DNA of 64,000 nucleotides from Thysanoteuthis rhombus. Lineage: Eukaryota; Mollusca; Cephalopoda; Oegopsida; Thysanoteuthidae. Positions within the stretch are counted from its first letter, which is position 1. Each line of letters starts with the position of its first letter. Positions 38,290 through 49,261 of the stretch are shown here, in pieces. The notes under the pieces are model-generated. The model made no database searches and was not told the origin of the DNA. It worked only from the letters and a program-made list of their open reading frames with translations. The stretch lies in assembly GCA_963457665.1 (NCBI GenBank), contig OY735218.1, positions 42,395,530 to 42,459,529 on the forward strand, in the 5' to 3' direction. Position numbers and translations under genes: made by a program.

Positions 38290-38485
38290 TTGAATAGTGC
38301 AGTTTTGATTGATGTGGGTTTTGATGTAGAATGGTTAAGGTATTCTTGTACAAATCAATGTAACTAAGTATAAGCTGAAAACAAAAACACATTGAATTAT
38401 GATAAGACCTTGAACAATGCATTTTTGACTAGTATAGAAAATTTGGGAAGGAATGAACCGCAGTAATCAAGGTATACCTGTATTT
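38290..38485 (+). repeat. Dispersed repeat family B, copy 2
   Basis: This partner of 18960-19140 has an extra stretch (AAAACAAAAACACATTGAAT) in the middle. It ends at AATCAAGGTATACCTG. Confidence 0.75.
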
Positions 38486-39299
38486 TTCATGATTAAAATA
38501 ACATTTTCCATGTGGTTCCTCCTTTCTTATTTCCTCTTGCTTTGATCTTTTAAATATTCTTTCCAATTGCAATGTTCAAACCAATGTTGGAAATGGTTTG
38601 AGGGAACTAGGTATATGGTAAGGTTGAGTTTTTGGAACTGGGTATACAGTAATGTCACCATTAGTAGACACGAAATATACAAAAAAAACGTGGACATTGT
38701 ACACCATACTGTTGCATACCCACAGACCCCGTTTCCACCACTGGTTAAAACAGCATTTGGTAAAATATAAGTAGGCAAGAAAGATGAACAATGACCTTGG
38801 TAGCTATTTTAACAAAAGCAAATCCCAGAAACCTCACTAGTAATTATTTTCAGGACATGTGATTCAGGAACGAAGGAGTCTCCTTTGGTTTTTGAGGGCT
38901 TGCAGATGAAGAATATTTGGGAATCCTGTTGTCATAGATAAATGGTAAAGCAGAAAACAGTAACAGCAAAGGTAATTAAGCCGAAATAAAGAGAAGATCT
39001 GAGGGAATGAGGTACCTTGGCTCACATGATTGCACGAGTTGTTGGTTGAGCAGAGAGACAAGTAGAGTGACTGTTGAGGATGCAAAGTTGTGCACAGGGA
39101 ACAAGGTAAGGCTAGGTAGATGGTGTACAGGCAGCAGAGAGAACAAAAATGATAAATAAATGAGAAATAAGTAACAGCTAGAAGTCGAGGGTAAGGTGGT
39201 AATGGGTGGGGGAGGGAAGTTAATAAGAGATGAGAAACGAAGTAACAAAGCACAGAGGATATGGATCAAAAGAGTGTTTTATAATGGAAGTGGGGAAAA

Positions 39300-40430
39300 C
39301 ATGGGGATCACAGGCCCCCATAAGAGAATTTTGATTGAAGGAAAAGGCTAAGAGTGATAGAAAAAATGAAAAAGAAGAAATGTGTAACAACTGAGGGGGA
39401 AAGAGAGAGAAATAAACAGAATGAAAAATGAAAAAGATATGGGAAAATGTTTGATGAGAGTAAAAGAGAAAAGGGAAGGAAAAGGTTTAAGAATAACTCG
39501 TGGAAATGCCAAATGAAGAGGAAAGATTGAGAGAGAGAGAGAGTGAGAGAGAGAGAGAGAACGAGAAAGAGAACAAGAGAGAGAGAGAAGAAAAGAATAA
39601 TTAGAAATTCCAAGAAGACAAACTTGGAGATGAATAATTAAATAGATAGGAACAGACTTAGATAGAGATAGATAGACAGATGATGAGCTAAGATAGATAG
39701 GAATAAACAGATGGATATAGACTGATAAATTCATACGAACAGATAGATAGGAACATATAGATAGATTGATAGATAATTTCAAAAAGGAAGTGACTGAAGT
39801 TTTGGAGAGAAGAAGGGAAAAAAAAACACTTGCAATTGACAAAAAAAATCAAAAATAGGATGGAATTTTAACGAAAAAAAAAGAAATCTAGAGAAAGTAA
39901 AAACAAGGAAGAAAAGGAAATAAAAAGAAGAAAAAAAGTAAAAGAAAAAAAAGAGAGAAAAATGCAAGGAAGAAAAAAGAAAAAAATCATATCGTATTGA
40001 ATGAAAAAGAAAATCAGAATAAAAGAGAATGAAAGAAAAGAAAATGAGATGAAAAGAGAGACAGAGAAAGGCTAGTTTAAAAAGAGGAGAAAGAGAGAGA
40101 ATAAGTAAAACATGAAAGCAAGAAAGAATGGAGTTGTGAGAAAATCTTTGAAGGTGAAGAATAAGAATAAAGGGAGTGGGAGGAAGAGGAGAGGAAAAAG
40201 GAAAGGTAGGAGAGTTAATTGGAGAAATCAAAGCAAAAGATAGGAGATGGAAGGAAGAAAAAAGAATTATGAAAGGAAGAATAAGCATGAAAAAGGTGAT
40301 TAATGGTTTGAAGAGAAAAAATAACAAATCATGGAACAAATATGAAACAAAAGAAAGAGAGAAAGAGGAAATGGTGCGGAGCAAAAACATGGAAGAACAG
40401 GAAAAAATTCATCATTTCTACCACTGACAA
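39300..40430 (+). other. Purine-rich tract (plus strand)
   Basis: About 1.1 kb dominated by A and G (GAAAGAGA, AGAAAAAG words), with a (GA)n core at 39531-39590 and GATA-rich DNA at 39650-39770. The 100-200-codon Phe/Leu/Ser-rich minus-strand frames here follow from the composition. Confidence 0.8.
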
Positions 40431-40436
40431 CAATAG

Positions 40437-40893
40437 GACTCATTAGTCACTCCGTAGAAACTGTCACATGACTAACTTCTTTTTGCAGCATGCCTTGTTG
40501 AGGGTGATCTATTAAAAAGTTGGAAGGAGGGGTGATCAATGAATATTACTTCCTTCACCTCTTATCTAACAGTGATCACAAACAAAGTCAAAGAAAAAAA
40601 TTCTAAAAAAGCATATATGCTGCTAGAGACCGATCAAGCATAAGTTTACATTTTGAACTGAATCCTTGCTAAAAACCCATAAGGATGGGGTTAAAAAAAC
40701 AAAAAAACTTTTTATTGACATAATAAGGAGTAAATGTTTAAACTTTCAGCCCTCTAGCTCCATTGGTGCGTCCTGTATTTGTGATACATGGATAGCCAGC
40801 CAGACAGCTAGACAGCCAGATGGACCAATTTAAAAACTGAAGGAACCTATGTTGACCATTCTGGTGACAGTTTTGGTTGACAGTGTCTGAAAA
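40437..40893 (-). repeat. Rep-A copy, near full length, inside a duplicated block
   Basis: On the plus strand it begins ATTAGTCACTCCGTAGAAAC and ends GACAGTTTTGGTTGACAGTG. It is bracketed by two related stretches of about 90 bp, at 40345-40433 and 40905-41000. Confidence 0.88.
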
Positions 40894-41004
40894 ATTGGAC
40901 AGGTACAAAAAGAGAGAGAAAGAAAGAGAGGAAATGGTGTGGAGCAAAAAATCAGAAGAACAAGGGAAAAAAATCAACATCTCCACCACCAGCACCACCA
41001 ACAA

Positions 41005-43135
41005 AAATCAACAACATCCAGCCAACTAAACCGGAAGAGTTCCTTAGAAAAAACCAAAAGACATAGAAAAAAAATTGCAAAAGTAACACCTGGCCAATAT
41101 CCTAAAAAACATCATATCATTTTTTTGATTGCCTGGATGTTGTTTTACCTTCAGCTCAACATTGATCGAGAAGCCAATCCATCAAACAGTCATCAGAAAA
41201 CAATTGACTCTGTTCTGGAACGATGAGAATCAAACGGTTAACTTCTTTGCTTTTACCAATTCCAGAAAATAGGGTAATCCTGGCTTCAAGAAACAATCAT
41301 AATTGGATCCCGTATTTTGGATTGTTGCTGCTTTTTACCCACAATCTGAATCCCTCTAGGTTTTGGGGGGTTTTTTTTTGGCTCTGATCCTTCAGTGCCT
41401 GCAGCAAAGAGGACAGGGATATTGCTTTCCTTGTAACAAGCCTGGAAGTCCACCCATAAATATGTGAATTCTCTCCCTTGCACTTTCAGACAGATATAGA
41501 AGGAGGGGAGAAATTGTCAGGTGATTGAAGTGTTTCAGCATGTCAGCCTGTCAGTCAATCACTTAATGATGGTCATTACTGTCCAAAAATATTGATTCTT
41601 TAATAAGGTAATTCAGGAATGAGGTATCAAACACCTTTGCAGTTTGAAAACTTGCAAAATCTGCAAATTGCAAGCAAAATGAATTGTTCAACATTAATAT
41701 CAGCAGCTGACTTGAATGTCATGTTTCATAAGAGAAAATAATTCTATTGGGCTCACCATTTACCAAGACCACTTTCTACAATGTTTTTTTTATTTCTCTG
41801 TTACTCTCTCTTACTTCTTATACTGTTTTGGTATCTGTTATCTGCCTGGCTGATATTTTTCACATACATAAACACAAACATACACATATCCATGCATACA
41901 TACATCTCACCAGAAAATAGTGGCTACTGGTGAGTTCAATAAGCAAATACCCTCCCAGAACAACCAGGACTATTCAATCATGTACGTTGTTCAAATCTTA
42001 GTTTGACAAGTGTGAGAAAAGTGTCAAATTGAAAGCTTGGTATGTTTTCTGCAATCATGATTGAAGTTACCTAATACTTTGACTGATGAGGCAACTTTCA
42101 TTTAAGATGAGACCTTAATTTCAGTTAGAATTTCATGGTATCAACTCACTGTTTGGTCTAAGTTTTTGTATCAAGCACATAGGATGACTCCCTTTTTTGG
42201 TTTATTTTTCATGGATGCTTTAAGTGATGTCTTATCCAAAGAAATATTCTGTTGATAGGATCATCCACAACCGATAAAAAAAAGCTGAACTTAGTTTTGT
42301 TAATAGAGTTTGAGCTGCTGCTGTAATTTCTAGATACAAATTAAGGAAAGGGATATATGTAGATTTTTAAAAGGGGTCTATTTTTTTATGATTAGATTAG
42401 ATACAGTTTATTTATGAAAAAAATGTAATTTTTATCCATGTCTTCAGTTTTTATTGCACAAATTAATGAAAATAAATGAACATGAGGCTATTATACAGAT
42501 AAATCGTTGAGAATTAAATGCTCATATTCACTAGACTAATGTCCACAGATTAGATAAAAATGTGATTCAAGAAAGAAAAGAAAAGCAAAGGTATAATTCC
42601 CAAAAGTCAGTAAGTACAGATCATCTTGATTCCTGGAGTCAGTATCCAGACAAAACATTTTTTTTAAAATCATGAACTAATATGAGGATATAACTCCAGG
42701 AAAAACCATTGAATGCATTGAATGATGTGTCTTAGATAAACACATTGCAGACTTTAGAATTGGAAGCCACTTTTGAATCAAATCCTGTCTGCCATAAGTG
42801 GCATCGGGTAAGCGCATTGTAGGTAAAACCATTGGTTCATTAGCCTGGGGCTTCTGTGTGTAAATTATGCATTGATGGCAGCAGCAGCATGTGTGTATAG
42901 TTTCTGTTCACTTATATTCTTCTCCTCCCCTCCCAAATGAAACCCTGTTTATACATTGGTTAAGGCCACTGAATACATCAGCATCAGTGAGTCTTCTATG
43001 ATTTCAGTTACAACATTGAATGAAATATGCCTCAAGTTGTCTTGATTATTGATGGTGAAACCAATAATATAATGGAGACTTCATGGAGGCTTACCTCTAT
43101 TTGTGAGGTTTCATTATGATCAAGTGTAAAATTAA
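41005..43135. other. No recognisable gene
   Basis: AT-rich DNA. A 65-codon minus-strand frame at 41286-41483 is unusually rich in Pro and Lys but unrecognised. Confidence 0.5.
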
Positions 43136-43140
43136 CATTT

Positions 43141-43147
43141 TACACAT

Positions 43148-43204
<57 letters not shown>

Positions 43205-43253
43205 TTGATACCATATATATACTCACACTCTCTCACACACAAATACACACATG

Positions 43254-43295
<42 letters not shown>

Positions 43296-43308
43296 TATAT
43301 ATGTATTC

Positions 43309-43349
<41 letters not shown>

Positions 43350-43378
43350 TATATATATATATTTATACATATAAGTGT
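43141..43378. repeat. (CA)n/(TA)n compound array
   Basis: Two TA blocks (43158-43201, 43257-43285) and a third (43313-43362), joined by CA-rich linkers. Confidence 0.93.
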
Positions 43379-43588
43379 GTGTTAATGCATATTTACATGT
43401 GAGTAGTCATATTTATATACCTGTGTGAATAACAAATTGGAAAATTATCATTTCTTTCAATTTATGCATTCCAGTATGTGTTGCAATGAATTTTTCATAT
43501 TCCTCAAATGGCTATATTTTCATTTTTTATTTTCTGTGATGTTTCATGTCATGTTGTCATAAAGCAATAAAAATTCCACTATCATAAG

Positions 43589-43589
<1 letters not shown>

Positions 43590-43634
<45 letters not shown>

Positions 43635-43702
43635 AATATATTATTATTATTATTATTATTATCATTATTATTATTATTATTATCATTATTATTATTATTA
43701 TA

Positions 43703-43758
<56 letters not shown>

Positions 43759-43798
43759 CATAATTATAATAATATATATATATATATATATATATATC
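43590..43798. repeat. (AAT)n-(ATT)n-(TA)n compound array with palindromic order
   Basis: AAT triplets (43590-43635) are followed by their complement ATT/TTA (43637-43700) and then by two TA blocks separated by CATAATTATAAT. The AAT and ATT blocks can pair with each other. Confidence 0.93.
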
Positions 43799-44259
43799 AT
43801 GCTAAATGAGAAGGCCTGATCCAGGGGATAGAGCAAATGCCCCCTCCCTCTGCATGGTTCTGAAGATGGTAGGAATAAAAATCCAAATATGAACAAAATC
43901 AACCCAGATTTGTTTTGCCCATTCAAATATTGATCACTTATAAGATTGTTTTTTGGAGTCACTTTTATCTTTTTTATATGAATGTAAAAGTGAAACATTT
44001 TTCTTGCAGTGCAGGATTTCTATTTGCTTGACAAACAAAAGATAAATATATTTCTGTACTTACTTATCAAACATTTTTGTGCTCTTTTATTTCATTTATT
44101 TTTCCGTTAATGACTCATCAAAGTTATTGTCGTCAAACAGCAATCGGACATTTTTTCCTTAACAACCATAAATATTGACCGAATTGAGTATTTTTGTATG
44201 TATCTCCCTCCTTCATACCACCATAATTTGATAAATATCCAAAAACTTAGAGATAAATC

Positions 44260-44565
44260 TGGTTAGTCACATGACCAACATCTTTTCACAGTATGCCATG
44301 TTGGAAAGAGGGATGAGCAATGAATAAGTTACTTCTCTTGCCTTTTGTGGACAGTGATGAAAAGCCTGAATTTTCAAAGAAACAAGCATGAGTGTTGCCG
44401 GACTCAAATTAAAGAACCACTTTAGCATACACTTACATTGAGCCCACCACTGAGATCCTAAAGTGGAAAGCACGAGATGGATTGAAAAAAAATGTTTCTA
44501 GACATGATGGGGAGTAAAGATTCAAATTTTCAGCCCTCTTGCTCCATTGGTACAGTATATGCATA
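44260..44565 (-). repeat. Rep-A copy, truncated at its 5' side next to the Tc1 relic
   Basis: It begins CTGGTTAGTCACATGACCAA, lacking the part that includes CTCAGTAGAAAC, and ends near GCTCCATTGGTACAGTATAT, a few bases before the presumed Tc1 end. Confidence 0.82.
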
Positions 44566-44569
44566 CAAT

Positions 44570-45620
44570 ACATACAATCATGACTGAAATTATTGACACA
44601 GTCTAATTTTACTTGATTTATTGAAAATACTTACCAAAATAATTGAGTAGTATAGATTTCTTTCAAAACAGAGGCAGCTATTGGTATGAGATTAATAAAT
44701 ATATAAACAATAACAAAAGAAAAATAATTGCATGTCCAAAATGAATGGCACAAGAAAATTAATAGTCAAATGTATAACCTTTTTAAGGAATGACTTTTTA
44801 AATCACTTTTGATAACTTCTTACTAGATTGGAACAAACATCTGCAGGTTTATTTTGCCATTCTTCATGTGAATAATCTTCAAGTTGTTGCAGGATTGTTG
44901 GTTTTCTTGCTCTTACAATCTTTTTCAATTCATTCCATAATTTCTCAATTAGATTCAAGCCTGGATGCTGAGAAGGCCAACGTAACAGTTTTTTTTTCTT
45001 ATCTTGAAGATATCTCTGGACAGATTTTGAAGTTTGTTTCAGATCATTGTCATGTATTAAGCTCCAACCATGCTTCAGTTTCAGATTTAGACTTTTTCAA
45101 GTTGGTATCCAATATTTCACAATAATCATCTTCATTATACCATTATTTTTTTTACTAAACTTCCAGTTCCTTTTGCAGAGAAACAATCCCAAAGCATGGT
45201 ACTCCCTATTTCATGTTTTGTTGTAGAGACGGTATCCTTTGGACTGAAATTCTTTTGACGTCCCCGAACAAATTTCTTGTCATTATGCCCCAAAAGTTAT
45301 AGTTTTGTCTAATCTGACCACAGTATATTCTCCCAAAATGAAATAAGCTGATCAATAAGTTTATTCACAAATGCAAGACGAGATCTCAACTGACTAGCTT
45401 TGGGGGTTTTATGAGGTTGGCATGCTTATAGGTCTGTTCTGTGCACGCTGACAGTTTCTTCCTCCTATCACATCCAGGTTGATTTGAAACATTCTTCTCT
45501 CTTGTTAACTTGAAAATGGTGTTTTGAACGGTTGATATGGGGATAGTGAATTAGAAATGACGTCATATCCCCTGCCTGACTTTGTAAGCCCCAATAAACT
45601 GAGTTCAAATTTCCAAACTA
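44570..45620 (-). pseudogene. Tc1-type transposase relic
   Basis: The minus strand translates in changing frames to ISTVQNTIFKLTRE (HTH region), FWENILWSD-like and FWGHNDKKFVRGRQKNFSPK, then TTKHEIGSTMLWDCFSAKGTG, then a diverged HDND-like block. It closes with WPSQHPGLNLIEKLWNELKK and a C-terminal tail. This order and the IEKLW-type glutamate fit a Tc1 DD34E transposase. Many frameshifts make it inactive. The element may end near 44569 in ACAATCATGACTGAAATTAT; no matching second terminus was identified. Confidence 0.82.
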
Positions 45621-45999
45621 TGTTCCAATGTCTTCGCCAATATCCAAATATGCAAAGTTCCTACCAGCAAAAGAATTCTATGCTTAATGACATGATTAAA
45701 TAGAGTGATATTGAAATCATGACTAGATTTTTCTGGGAATAAATAAATATTATCACCTCCAACAGGGTATTGAGTGCTAGAGCAGTTTCTTTCTCCATAA
45801 GAGCCAAGCCAATTTTCTGTTGGGATATTGGGCTATCATAGGTATTTTCAATTTAAATGGTAAATTATCAGTGATTATTTTTTAATCTGAGATTGTTGTC
45901 CCTTTTCCCTTCCATAAAACGAATTTCCACTTCTGTGATTTTGGTCTCTAATGCAGAAATGAAGGTTCCATTGCAGAAGTATTACAGTTCCTATGTAGG

Positions 46000-46222
46000 C
46001 CAACTTGGGACCAATTAACTTACATTGTGAATAGAACTCCCAACTTCAAACCTATCTTGGGGTGGAATTTCGAAAAATAAAACAAGGTTTTCAGTAGACA
46101 TAATTGGGATTAATGCTGACATCTTCAGTCCTCAGGCTCTATTGGTGGCTGGCTAGCTTGATACATGCATACATAGCCAGTCAGCCAAGCTGGCTAAAAA
46201 ACTGAAGAAACCTATTTGGTCT
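46000..46222 (-). repeat. Rep-A copy, 5' half
   Basis: It runs from GGGACCAATTAACTTACATT through GGCTCTATTGGTGGCTGGCT to AAAACTGAAGAAACCTAT. The 3' half is missing. Confidence 0.8.
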
Positions 46223-46309
46223 CTTCCATGAAACTATAATTCATTGGCCTCAGAATTCTCAAGTGTGAAAGCATTTTTCAAATGTGCAAGCATTTCTGGC
46301 AATGACTGC

Positions 46310-46440
46310 CTTCACTGACTGACTGACATATAGAAAAAACTCCCACCATCTCTCATCTCTTCCTACTCCATCAATATATATTTGAAAGTGCACGGGAGGC
46401 AACTCACACATCACATAATCTGACTTTCAGGCTTTCTTTT
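46310..46440 (+). repeat. Dispersed repeat family D, copy 2
   Basis: TGACTGACTGACATATAG, then AACTCCCACCATCTCTCATC, then TTTGAAAGTGCACGGGAGGC. It pairs with 14470-14600. Confidence 0.55.
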
Positions 46441-46844
46441 TATTAGATGTCATTACGTCTGAGTAATTTACATCCATCTATGTGCGTACAAGACATGCAC
46501 TCAACCACAGGGGCACAAATTTCATGGCAGTGTGCTTATTTTTCTGTTGCCTCCCTCTAAGTCTTCATGTTAAGATATGCCAGCCTCCTTACCACAAAAC
46601 AAAATACATCAATTGATGAACTGGAACGTCAGTGTTTTTAATGCTGATAGGTCTTTGCGTCTCCTTGAATTGTCTTCAGTCTGAATCAGTGAAGTTAGTG
46701 GCAACTACTGCAGATGATATAAAACGGATTACTGTCAATCGTGACACGTTTGCATAGATACAAAATGACAAAGACCTTCTTGACTAGGTGTAATGAGCAG
46801 TGGAACAATACTTTAAGTCTGTGAATGAGTTTCTCTTCGCTCAC

Positions 46845-46863
46845 CACCACCACCACCACCACC
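46845..46863. repeat. (CAC)n array
   Basis: Six CAC triplets. The His run they would encode is not part of a recognisable gene. Confidence 0.9.
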
Positions 46864-46917
46864 ACATCGGATCTCTCAGTCGATCTCTCCCTTTTATCTC
46901 TCCTGCTCTCCCTTCCT

Positions 46918-46919
<2 letters not shown>

Positions 46920-47012
<93 letters not shown>
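46920..47012. repeat. (CT)n array, about 92 bp, uninterrupted
   Basis: The longest pure CT run in the window. Confidence 0.95.
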
Positions 47013-47015
<3 letters not shown>

Positions 47016-47149
47016 GCTATGAATGACTATATTTTTCCTTACATAGCTTTCTTTATCTTCTCTCTCTTTTCAGTCTTTCAAAATCAATCTCTGGTTGATT
47101 ATTAGTTGCAGTTTTTCTCTGAATTCTTTCTTTTTGTGGGCGTGTTTTT

Positions 47150-47385
47150 TAGAAACTGTCAACCAAAACTGTCAACATGAATTTCAAGTTGGTCTGGCTG
47201 GCTTTGTATACGTATATACATGTATTTTGTGTACAGGCTACACCAATGAAGCTAGAGGGCTGAAAATTTTAATATTTACTCCTCATCATGTTTTTAAAAA
47301 TTTTTTTTTTTTCCAAAATCATCCCCAAAATAGATTTTTGCTGGGATTTCAATTTTCAATGTGTTTATGCTTATTCTCTCACTTT
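47150..47385 (+). repeat. Rep-A copy, 5' half
   Basis: It has a well-kept 5' start, TTAGAAACTGTCAACCAAAA, and the GAAGCTAGAGGGCTGAAAAT block. It fades out after the TTTTTGCTGGGATTTCAATT segment. Confidence 0.82.
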
Positions 47386-47780
47386 TCAGTCTCTTGATGG
47401 TTATGTGTTGATGTTCAACACAAGTCTGAATTCTTCTCTCTTTTAAAAGTATATTCTCATTCTCTATTTTTGTTCTGTTAAGTTGTCACCTTTCTCTTCC
47501 CCCCCCCCCGGTCTCTTCATGCATCTATATCGTTCTTGGGAAAATATTTCTAAACTTCTTTCTCTCTCTCATTTTGTTTCCCCTTTCTTCCTGTCTGATG
47601 ACTGAGCAAGAGGCAAATTCTTCACCTCTGGAGACAGAAATTAGAGTTCAATTGAATTGCTCATTTTCAACACTGACAGATCATTTCATTTACCAGATTA
47701 GCACTACACAATCTTCCTATTCTCTTGCAATTACCATTCTCTAAAATGATTATTCTTGTTTTTTCCTCATTGAATCATAT

Positions 47781-48232
47781 ATTAGAAAACATCAACCAAA
47801 TCTGTCATCATAGTTTTCTTCAGTTTATGAGTTGTTCTGGCTGGTTGGCTATGTATGTATGTATTGCACACACAGGGTGTACCAAAGGGGCTAGAGGGCT
47901 GAAAATTTAAGCATTTACTCCTTATTATGTCTAGAAAAAAAAGTTGTTTTTTTTTTATATACCCTCCCCTGTATAGGTTTTTAGGAGAAGGTTTCAATTT
48001 GCTATGTAAGTTTATGCTAAATTGATCCTTTAGTTTGTTTCCAGCAGCATACACATTGGTATTTAAAAATTTCAGACTTTTACTGTGATCAGCACCTAGC
48101 AAAGACTGAGAGAAATAACATTAATTGATCACCACTTTTTCCAAATTTTTAATTGGTCACTCCCAACAAGGCATGTTGATAAAAGACGTTGTGAATGTGA
48201 TGGTTTCTAATGTGTGAGTAACCAGACATGTT
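47781..48232 (+). repeat. Rep-A copy, near full length
   Basis: It runs from TTAGAAAACATCAACCAAAT to GTGTGAGTAACCAGACATG. All internal blocks are present. Confidence 0.88.
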
Positions 48233-48234
48233 TC

Positions 48235-48761
48235 TGTGTCTTTCTCACCAATGTCTACTTTTAATTTTAGTGGTTACTTTGCTAATGGTATACCTAAAAC
48301 TGTGTTCTGTGTCAGTATGTTTACACATTAATTGAAAGGTTAGCATAAGATATTATTAACTAAAATTCTAGTATTCACTTAAACTTGGAAAAACTAAAGT
48401 GCTTAGACATACTTTGGTTGACCCCAGGCTACACTATATAAAGTGAGTTTGGGTCAAAATCCTGAATGGAGAAATATCTGACAAAGAAACTATTTTCTTC
48501 CATTATATAGGAAAGGAGTTGTTATAAAATCAATTACAAGGGTGTTCTTATCTGAAAAAATATTTCAACAGATTATTTTATTAAGTAACCTTTTCATGAA
48601 TAAATTCAATAATCAAGGAATTGTTACCCTACGCAGTGTGGCAGAGTTGACTACTTTAGACGGCGCAATAAACAGACATGTGCTAAATTATAGTAAACAT
48701 TATTGTATTCCCTTCCCTCTGTGTATGAACATGAGTGTGTTTGTGAAAGAAACTCTCTCTC

Positions 48762-48765
<4 letters not shown>
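48235..48765. other. No recognisable feature
   Basis: AT-rich DNA between a Rep-A copy and the (TA)n array at the Penelope-like element. Confidence 0.6.

Positions 48766-48766
<1 letters not shown>

Positions 48767-48829
<63 letters not shown>
48767..48829. repeat. (TA)n array beside the Penelope-like element
   Basis: Pure TA ending 36 bp before the left inverted arm. Confidence 0.95.
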
Positions 48830-48831
<2 letters not shown>

Positions 48832-48864
48832 TCTTTCTTTGCATATCTTAATACATACTTTCTG

Positions 48865-49261
48865 TTATTTCTATTATTATTCAGACCATCCTCATCTTGG
48901 TTGTTTTTCATACAACATTTCGGCCGTTGTACTCATCAGGTATCATCTGGTAGGTGTGAGGAAGTAACAAACCAAACCCTTTATTTTAAGCGATGGGGGT
49001 ATATTGACCGCACTCCCCTCTTAGCATTAGTAGTATCATTATTGTCTCACACTGCAGTAATTTTGTCTGATTCTGTAACCACTACGCTATGTGTCCATGT
49101 GGACAACCAGTTCTAATTTTTAGTAGCCTTAAACCTCAGGTGACAGTTTTTGGTATTTGATGTTATTGTTTTCTGTCTTTCATTATTAGAGGTTCCCATA
49201 TGGTATCCATTTCAATGCTAGGATTACTGAGGCTGTTTTTCTTGCCTAGCATATGGGCCGA
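48865..49261 (+). repeat. Left inverted arm of the Penelope-like element
   Basis: This arm is the reverse complement of 51062-51487, with only scattered differences over most of its length. It is about 30 bp shorter: the segment corresponding to the box B-like part of the right arm is missing at a junction near 49054. The RT start codon (49200) lies within it. Confidence 0.88.

Noticed and set aside
39308..40390. Minus-strand frames of 101-203 codons rich in Phe, Leu and Ser, resembling membrane proteins
   Set aside because: The composition follows from a 1.1-kb purine-rich tract, several overlapping frames are open at once, and no conserved motif is present.
43582..43998. 138-codon minus-strand frame
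   Set aside because: Two thirds is AAT/ATT/TA microsatellite; the remainder has no recognisable motif.
45700..45730. Second terminal inverted repeat for the Tc1 relic (GAAATCATGACTAG)
   Set aside because: The orientation does not match the left end ACAATCATGACTGAAA as an inverted repeat.
46800..47105. Frame with a His run and long Ser/Leu repeats
   Set aside because: Encoded by (CAC)n and (CT)n arrays.
48542..49116. 141- and 137-codon frames crossing the (TA)n array into the left arm
   Set aside because: Chance frames joining a microsatellite to element sequence.
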